Below the pieces are notes generated by a model that was not told the origin of the DNA, made no database searches, and worked only from the letters and a program-made list of their open reading frames with translations. A program made the position numbers and the translations under genes. From CAYVBE01 sp964448935 (GTDB lineage Bacteria > Planctomycetota > Brocadiia > SM23-32), in contig CAYVBE010000132.1 in NCBI GenBank assembly GCA_964448935.1, positions 1 through 12,002 of the forward strand: a DNA stretch of 12,002 bases, given 5' to 3'. Positions 7,652 to 12,002 of this stretch are shown here, piece after piece. How positions within the stretch are numbered: the stretch's first letter is position 1; the number at the start of each line of letters is the position of its first letter.

Positions 7652-8635
7652 ATGTACAGCCCAGGAAAAATCCGAGGACACGACCTGTTCGAACGCAGCG
7701 AGCACAACCCCATCCTGACGGCCCGGCAGTGGCCCTACATGGTCAACAGCGTCTTCAACGCCGGCGCGACGCGGCTGCACTCCGGGGAGACGCTGCTGCT
7801 GGCGCGTACGGAGGACATGCGGGGCATCTCGCACCTCTGCGCCGCCAGGTCACAGGACGGTCTGACGGACTGGCAGATAGACCCGGAGCCTACGTTCCTG
7901 CCGGACCCCGACCGCTACCCGGAGGAGACCTGGGGCATCGAGGACCCGCGCATCACGTGGCTGGACGCGGAGGAGCGCTATGCCGTCAGCTACACCTGCT
8001 TCACCGTGGGCGGGCCCGGCGTGTCCCTGGCTTTCACCGAGGACTTCCGCGATTTCGAGCGCAAGGGGATGGTGATGAGCCCGGACGATAAGGACGCGGC
8101 CCTGTTCCCCGGGAAGTTCGACGGCCGCTGGGCCATGATCCACCGACCCATGAGCGCCGACCGGCCCGCGCACATCTGGCTGTCCTGGTCACCGGACCTC
8201 CGGCACTGGGGCGACGCCCAGATATTGATCGAGGCCCGGCGCGGCGCCTGGTGGGACGCCCGCAAGATCGGCCTCTCCACGCCGCCGCTGGAGACCGACC
8301 GGGGATGGCTCATGTTCTACCACGGCGTCAAGACCACCGCGTCCGGCTCCATTTATCGCCTCGGGGCCACTCTGCTCGACCTGGACCACCCGCGCGAGGT
8401 CCTGCTGCGCAGCGATGAGTGGATCTTCGGGCCCGGGCCCGGCTATGAGCGGACGGGCGACGTGCCCGACGTGGTCTTTCCCTGCGGCCTGACGATCGGA
8501 GACGACTGCGACACGATCTACCTCTACTACGGCGCCGCCGACACTCGCATCTGCGTCGCCACCGCAAGTCTCAGGGAAGTGCTCGACTGGCTGGAAGAGA
8601 ACGGCAGGCCCGGCGGAGAGGCGAGGGTTCTCTGA
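7652..8635 (+). CDS. GH130 family beta-mannoside phosphorylase-like protein (third copy)
   Basis: A 327-residue GH130 protein. I favour ATG 7652 with a weak GAGAG just ahead; an in-frame GTG at 7643 would add three residues and has no ribosome site. Motifs fit the phosphorylase core of the family: NSVFNAGAT (32-40), LLARTEDMRGIS (49-60), GIEDPRI (95-101, Asp98 as putative proton donor), DKDAALFP (146-153), the intact MIHRP (162-166), WLSWSPDLRHWG (176-187), KIGLSTPP (205-212), FYHGVK (222-227) and YYGAADTRICVAT (292-304). It probably converts a beta-mannoside and phosphate to mannose 1-phosphate in the cytoplasm; the linkage and acceptor are unknown. It follows transketolase by 57 bases, likely in the same transcript, and converges on the AEC permease gene with a 3-bp gap. 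It matches the GH130 consensus better than the copy at 94-1035. Confidence 0.9.
   Translation: MYSPGKIRGHDLFERSEHNPILTARQWPYMVNSVFNAGATRLHSGETLLLARTEDMRGISHLCAARSQDGLTDWQIDPEPTFLPDPDRYPEETWGIEDPRITWLDAEERYAVSYTCFTVGGPGVSLAFTEDFRDFERKGMVMSPDDKDAALFPGKFDGRWAMIHRPMSADRPAHIWLSWSPDLRHWGDAQILIEARRGAWWDARKIGLSTPPLETDRGWLMFYHGVKTTASGSIYRLGATLLDLDHPREVLLRSDEWIFGPGPGYERTGDVPDVVFPCGLTIGDDCDTIYLYYGAADTRICVATASLREVLDWLEENGRPGGEARVL
8596..8633. repeat. inverted repeat across the end of the third GH130 gene
   Basis: AGAGAAC (8596-8602) is the reverse complement of GTTCTCT (8627-8633), giving a perfect 7-bp stem around a 24-base GC-rich loop. The right arm reaches the first base of the GH130 stop codon, and the opposing AEC gene stops at 8639. 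It could end transcription or protect RNA at this 3-bp convergent junction, but the large loop and lack of a T-run make chance a real alternative. Confidence 0.22.
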
Positions 8636-8638
8636 ACG

Positions 8639-9562
8639 TCACGCGGCGGCGAGCACCAGAGCGGCCACGACGGGCAGGGTGACCATGGACAGCACCGTGC
8701 TGGCCAGTATGGCCGTGCTGACCACCTCGACGTCCATCTTGAAGTTCTCCTCCAGGATCGGCACCAGCGTGGCCACCGGCATGGCGCCTTCGAGAATGAT
8801 CACCCCGTAGGTCACCTCGTCGGGTGCCAGAATCCCCGCCAGCCCCAGTCCCACCAGAGGGCCGATCACCAGCGTGGCGCCGCAAATCGCCGCCACCGGC
8901 CAGAACGTGCCACCGATGCGCCGCACGTCCAGCAGCATGCCCACGCTGAGCAGGATGAGGGGCACCGTCATGCCGGCAAACGGCTGCAGCACATCCACGG
9001 CAAGCTCCGGCACCCGGATCCCGGTCAGGTTCAGCGCCAGCCCCAGCCCCATGGCTGCCAGCGGCGGAGCCGCCACGGCCAGCGTGCTGCGCAGCAGCGC
9101 CCCCTTGCGGCTTTTGCGCGCGTGAATCAGCCCCACGGGCAGCCCGAAGCCGTAGAAGACCGGCCACCAGAACATGGTGAAGTACACCACCCGCTGCGTG
9201 CCGCCCGCGCCCAGCAGCGCGCCCACCACGCCGAGGCCCATCCAGCCCCAGTTGCCGAACGTCACGCAGGCGTGCACCGCCGTCCTGCGCCCCACGTCCT
9301 CAAAGGGCATCGCCGCCGTCCAGCCCAGCAGGAACATGATCGCCGTCATCAGCACGAACGCCGCCACCATCGGCGCCATTGCCGCAAGGCTCTGCGCCTC
9401 GGCCTGATACAGGGAGAAGAAGATGAACAGCGGCAGCGCGAACCGCACCACGAACTTCCGCAGCAACTCCCCCTCGCGCTGCCCGAACAGCCCCACGGCG
9501 CGCAGGCAGGCCCCCAGGGCCATCGGCAGCAGCACGTGCAGGATTGGGCGTATGGTTCCCAT
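8639..9562 (-). CDS. AEC (auxin efflux carrier) family permease
   Basis: A 307-residue inner-membrane protein with about ten hydrophobic segments (roughly 6-21, 35-53, 60-80, 98-118, 126-146, 161-178, 197-212, 220-245, 251-270 and 281-306). FGNWGWMGLG (102-111) matches the family's broken-helix Asn-Gly motif, and EGAMPVATLVPIL (258-270) the second half's Pro-containing crossover. Bacterial AEC proteins typically move small organic anions such as malate or other carboxylates, or act as uncharacterised exporters; the substrate cannot be deduced here. The ATG has only a weak ribosome site. The gene lies 43 bases downstream of the foldase gene on the same strand with no terminator seen, so it may be the second gene of that operon. 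It converges with the third GH130 gene. Family assignment is strong. Confidence 0.87.
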   Translation of the reverse strand: MGTIRPILHVLLPMALGACLRAVGLFGQREGELLRKFVVRFALPLFIFFSLYQAEAQSLAAMAPMVAAFVLMTAIMFLLGWTAAMPFEDVGRRTAVHACVTFGNWGWMGLGVVGALLGAGGTQRVVYFTMFWWPVFYGFGLPVGLIHARKSRKGALLRSTLAVAAPPLAAMGLGLALNLTGIRVPELAVDVLQPFAGMTVPLILLSVGMLLDVRRIGGTFWPVAAICGATLVIGPLVGLGLAGILAPDEVTYGVIILEGAMPVATLVPILEENFKMDVEVVSTAILASTVLSMVTLPVVAALVLAAA

Positions 9563-9605
9563 GCGGTCGGATGCTCGATGAAGGTGGCCCTCACCCGTTT
9601 CCGGG

Positions 9606-10607
9606 TCAGAGGCCCAGCTCGGAGGCGGCGGGATACTCGATGATCACGGCCTGGTTCCTCAGTCGCTTGACGTAGTTGTCGTAGGCCGCCATCTTGGCCT
9701 CCTCCAGCAGGCTGTCCCTGATCGCCGACTGCACCTGCCGGAAAGGTTGCACGTGCGCCGGGCTGATCTCCTCCAGCCGCACTATGGCGAAACCCCCGCT
9801 GACCTCCCGGACCTCGGAGACCTGCCCCGGCACCAGCCCCTGTACCGCCGGCGGCACCCAGTCCCCTTGTTCCTCCGGCACGGACACCTCGTGCAGGCCG
9901 CCCGGATAGCGTTCGGCGTCCGCAGAATACTCGTCGGCCAGTTTCGGGAAGTCCTCGCCGGCCAGTATCTTACGCCGCAGCTCCTCCGCCAGCTCCCTCC
10001 CGGATTCCTCCCGCTCCCGGCTGACCACGGGCAGGAATATCTGGCGGTAAACGATCTTGCGGGGCAACTTGAACTCGTCCCTGTGCTCGCGGTAGTAGGT
10101 GCGTATCTCGCCCGGCGTCACATGCACGCGGTCGTACACCTCGTCAATCAGCAGCCGGTTGACCAGCAGGTCCTCGGCGCGTCTGAGCTTGAACTCAGCC
10201 ACCGTCAGGTCCTGTTCGGACAGCATGTGCTGCAGCCTCATGCGCGACCCGACGCGCTCCGAGAGCCGCTCAAACTCCCTCTCGGCCAGCACCTCCATCT
10301 GCTCCGCGCTGCCCTCGTCTCCCAGATATTCCTGCCGCGCCTTCTCCAGCAGCAGGTGGCGGTCAATCAGCCTCTGAAGCGTGGTTTTCCTGATCTGGGT
10401 CTGGAGCTGCTCGAACTCGGCGTCCTCGCCCGTGGGCAGGGCGTCGGGCCTCGGCGCGTCCCCGGCACGCATGGACTCCTCCAGGTCGGCTGACGTTATC
10501 TCGTGGCCGTCCACGCGCACCAGCGGCTCGGGCTCCTCGGTTTCCGCGCCCAGGCAGGCCAGCGCGGCCAGCGCCAGGGCGATCGTTATCTGTGTGCAAC
10601 GTTTCAT
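9606..10607 (-). CDS. exported parvulin-type peptidyl-prolyl isomerase / SurA-like foldase
   Basis: A 333-residue exported protein. I start at ATG 10607 because an MKRC n-region followed by a hydrophobic run (ITIALALAALA) then gives a proper signal peptide, cleaved near residue 18-21; an upstream in-frame ATG at 10646 would add 13 residues and bury it. Lipid attachment at Cys18 is possible but the lipobox is poor. Residues 28-165 form the helical SurA/PrsA-like N-domain with charged helices, and about 183-300 are one parvulin (Rotamase) domain: YRQIFLPV, LRRKILAGEDFPKLADEYS, YPGGL and GGFAIVRLEE. It would assist folding of secreted or outer-membrane proteins in the periplasm. The two His residues typical of active parvulins appear replaced (Gln189, Ala274), so it may be mainly a chaperone. 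It is likely co-transcribed with the AEC permease gene and divergent from the propeller gene. Confidence 0.86.
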   Translation of the reverse strand: MKRCTQITIALALAALACLGAETEEPEPLVRVDGHEITSADLEESMRAGDAPRPDALPTGEDAEFEQLQTQIRKTTLQRLIDRHLLLEKARQEYLGDEGSAEQMEVLAEREFERLSERVGSRMRLQHMLSEQDLTVAEFKLRRAEDLLVNRLLIDEVYDRVHVTPGEIRTYYREHRDEFKLPRKIVYRQIFLPVVSREREESGRELAEELRRKILAGEDFPKLADEYSADAERYPGGLHEVSVPEEQGDWVPPAVQGLVPGQVSEVREVSGGFAIVRLEEISPAHVQPFRQVQSAIRDSLLEEAKMAAYDNYVKRLRNQAVIIEYPAASELGL

Positions 10608-10796
10608 GGTGCAGCACCCTGAATCCGGGATGGGGGGACCGAACAATATGTTACCAGGGAGGCCCGTCGTTATCGAGCGAAACGCGCGGGGCGCGCATCG
10701 GGCGAAACGGTCCGCCCCGTTGCAACGCGCCCCGCAATCGGTTAAGTCATGGGCTCTGATTCCGTCGAATCTTCACGAAGCGGGAGTGGCGACCCG
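10608..10796. promoter_or_regulatory. divergent intergenic region between foldase and propeller genes
   Basis: This 189-bp gap should contain both promoters. I see no clean -35/-10 pair; the AT-richest patch is near 10644-10654. A structured GC-rich repeat element fills 10672-10735 (listed separately). A GGGAG (10782-10786) about ten bases before GTG 10797 is a reasonable ribosome site for the propeller gene. Confidence 0.35.
10672..10735. repeat. compound direct and nested inverted repeat
   Basis: ATCGAGCGAAACG (10672-10684) recurs as ATCGGGCGAAACG (10697-10709), 12 of 13 bases identical with a 25-base period. Overlapping them, GCGGGGCGCG (10686-10695) is the exact reverse complement of CGCGCCCCGC (10726-10735), and inside that loop AACGG (10706-10710) pairs with CCGTT (10717-10721). 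The element lies between divergent starts, so it is not a normal terminator position. An operator pair, a structured 5' leader of the propeller mRNA or a small RNA are all possible. Confidence 0.5.
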
Positions 10797-12002
10797 GTGC
10801 AGGGAAGGGCGTGGTGCATAGTCGGGGTGCTGGCTTGCGCGGTGGTCGGTGCGCCGGCGCCAGACTCTTGTCAGGGTAAATCCTTGGAGAGCAATGAGAT
10901 GCATGTGGAAGGCGGAAAGTCGGGCGGCGGCGGCGCGTACATCCCGGTCCGGGGCAGCGCGTGGCGCCTGGCGCTCGCAGACCTGACCGGAAACAGTGTA
11001 AAGGACTTGATATACGGCACTTATGAGGGCGCCATCGCGTGTCAGGATGCACGCTCCGGCGATCTGATCTGGCAGCGCGACCTGGGGGCATTCCCCTTCG
11101 CCCTCGCCGCGGCCGACGCGGACGCCGACGGCCGCACGGAGGTGTTTGCGGCCGCTGCGGATGGAACGCTGCACGCCCTGAACGCCGACGGGTCGGAGGC
11201 GTGGACCTTCAAGTCTCCCCTGCCTCTCTACGATGTCGTCGTCGCCCGGCTCATGCCCGGCGAGGAGCGACAGATCGTCTGCGGCGGCATTGACCGGCAG
11301 GTTTACGTGCTCTCGGCGGAGGGCGACCTCATGGACAAACGCGAGGTGGACTGGCTGGTCCACCGGCTCGGCGCCGGTGACCTCCACGGCCGCGGGCTGG
11401 AAGAGGTGTTTGTGGTGGACGGCCGGCACTTCGCCGAGTGCCTGCGGTACGACGACGGCCGACTCCGCAGCCTCTGGCGGCACCCAATGAGGGTGCCGCA
11501 GGAGATGCGCAACTGGGAGAACCCCGGCGCGCGCTTTTTCGCGTTCTCGGTGCACACAGCCGACCTTGACGGGGACGGCCGCGACGAGATCGTCATGGGT
11601 GACACCTTCTTCAACAAACAGGCCGTCATGGCCATGTCCGGCGAGGGCGAAGTGCTCTGGATCTCCGATCCCCAGGACGCATGGAACTACCGGGGCGACA
11701 CCTACACCGAATTCTACAGCACCGCCTTCGTCGCCGCCGGCGACATCCTGCCCGACCGCTCCGGCCGCGAGGTGGTCGCCGTTGCCGGGGGGCTGGTGCG
11801 GCTCTTTGACAACGCCGGTCAACTGATTGACCGGGCCAACGCCCGCGTCGGCTTCACGGACCTCGCTCTCGACGGAGCCACCCTCTACCTCGGCTCCTCG
11901 CCCAACGGGGACGACACGGTCTATCGCGTGGACCTGGCCGGCGACTGGCCGCAGGCCGTCCGCGCACTCCGGCGGCAGGGCAGGGCGAAGACCATCGGGG
12001 AG
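10797..12002 (+). CDS. exported FG-GAP/VCBS-like beta-propeller protein, 3' end outside window
   Basis: An open frame of 402 codons that runs off the window. I prefer GTG 10797: GGGAG lies about ten bases ahead, and the product then opens with a compact signal peptide (MQGRAWCIVGVLACAVVGAP, cleaved near residue 18-22; Cys14 after VLA could also be a lipid site). An in-frame ATG at 10749 would add 16 residues and lacks a ribosome site. The mature protein is a run of propeller blades with Asp-rich, calcium-binding-like loops: ADLTGNSVKDL (61-71), ADADADGRTE (106-115), AGDLHGRGLEE (193-203), ADLDGDGRDE (255-264) and AGDILPDRSGRE (314-325), each followed by a hydrophobic strand. In between are PQQ-enzyme-like strands such as GDLIWQRDLG (88-97) and GEVLWIS (284-290). 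A binding or scaffold role outside the cytoplasm is likely; no catalytic domain is visible so far. It is divergent from the foldase gene. Confidence 0.8.
   Translation, partial: MQGRAWCIVGVLACAVVGAPAPDSCQGKSLESNEMHVEGGKSGGGGAYIPVRGSAWRLALADLTGNSVKDLIYGTYEGAIACQDARSGDLIWQRDLGAFPFALAAADADADGRTEVFAAAADGTLHALNADGSEAWTFKSPLPLYDVVVARLMPGEERQIVCGGIDRQVYVLSAEGDLMDKREVDWLVHRLGAGDLHGRGLEEVFVVDGRHFAECLRYDDGRLRSLWRHPMRVPQEMRNWENPGARFFAFSVHTADLDGDGRDEIVMGDTFFNKQAVMAMSGEGEVLWISDPQDAWNYRGDTYTEFYSTAFVAAGDILPDRSGREVVAVAGGLVRLFDNAGQLIDRANARVGFTDLALDGATLYLGSSPNGDDTVYRVDLAGDWPQAVRALRRQGRAKTIGE

Noticed and set aside
379..7956. 17-base identical stretches shared by the GH130 genes (379-395 and 7940-7956) as a mobile or regulatory repeat
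   Set aside because: They encode the conserved EDPRIT catalytic motif in the same frame, so homology and codon bias explain them.
10773..11822. Minus-strand frame of 349 codons at the right end
   Set aside because: It is antisense to the propeller gene, whose repeated D-x-D-x-D-G motifs, signal peptide and ribosome site mark the true coding strand.
1..12002. CRISPR array, tRNA/rRNA, transposase, toxin-antitoxin or phage defence genes
   Set aside because: I looked on both strands for repeat-spacer periodicity, tRNA-like ends and known domain motifs and saw none. The intergenic space is small and the genes are metabolic, transport or envelope genes.

Overview
The window is a compact, high-GC bacterial chromosome segment (roughly two-thirds G+C by eye) with nine genes and no rRNA, tRNA, CRISPR array, insertion sequence or integrase that I can recognise. 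Secreted or lipid-anchored propeller proteins, a SurA/PrsA-like periplasmic foldase and several GH130 enzymes suggest an uncultured Gram-negative-type heterotroph, perhaps from the Planctomycetota/PVC side or a neighbouring candidate phylum such as Hydrogenedentota or Sumerlaeota. That placement is inference from gene style, not from a marker gene.

Layout. (1) Bases 1-1035, plus strand: the tail of one GH130 glycoside phosphorylase-family gene, followed by a complete second GH130 gene that overlaps it by an ATGA junction. (2) 1036-1296: intergenic, with a possible terminator and a good sigma70-type promoter. (3) 1297-2157, plus: a probable lipoprotein of the SdiA-regulated (YjiK-like) beta-propeller family, starting at TTG. 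(4) 5423-2164, minus: a copper P1B-type ATPase (CopA) carrying an N-terminal YHS domain, then a metal-dependent amidohydrolase overlapping it by ATGA. (5) 5573-8635, plus: transketolase followed by a third GH130 gene. (6) 10607-8639, minus: an exported parvulin-type foldase, then an AEC-family permease. (7) 10797 to the window end, plus: an exported FG-GAP/VCBS-like propeller protein that runs off the edge.

How the genes fit together. The clearest theme is sugar metabolism. Three GH130 homologues lie within 8.6 kb, one of them directly behind transketolase. GH130 enzymes typically phosphorolyse beta-mannosides to mannose 1-phosphate, and transketolase serves the pentose phosphate pathway, so a cytoplasmic mannoside-use locus is plausible but unproven. 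The copper ATPase/amidohydrolase pair and the foldase/permease pair look like separate small operons. Gene packing is tight: the two convergent junctions are only 6 and 3 bp wide, and both have inverted repeats inside the last codons of the plus-strand gene.

I found no defence system, mobile element or clear new multi-gene machine. The points most worth a second look are the divergent active-site region of the second GH130 enzyme, the structured repeat between the foldase and propeller genes, and the copA-amidohydrolase coupling.
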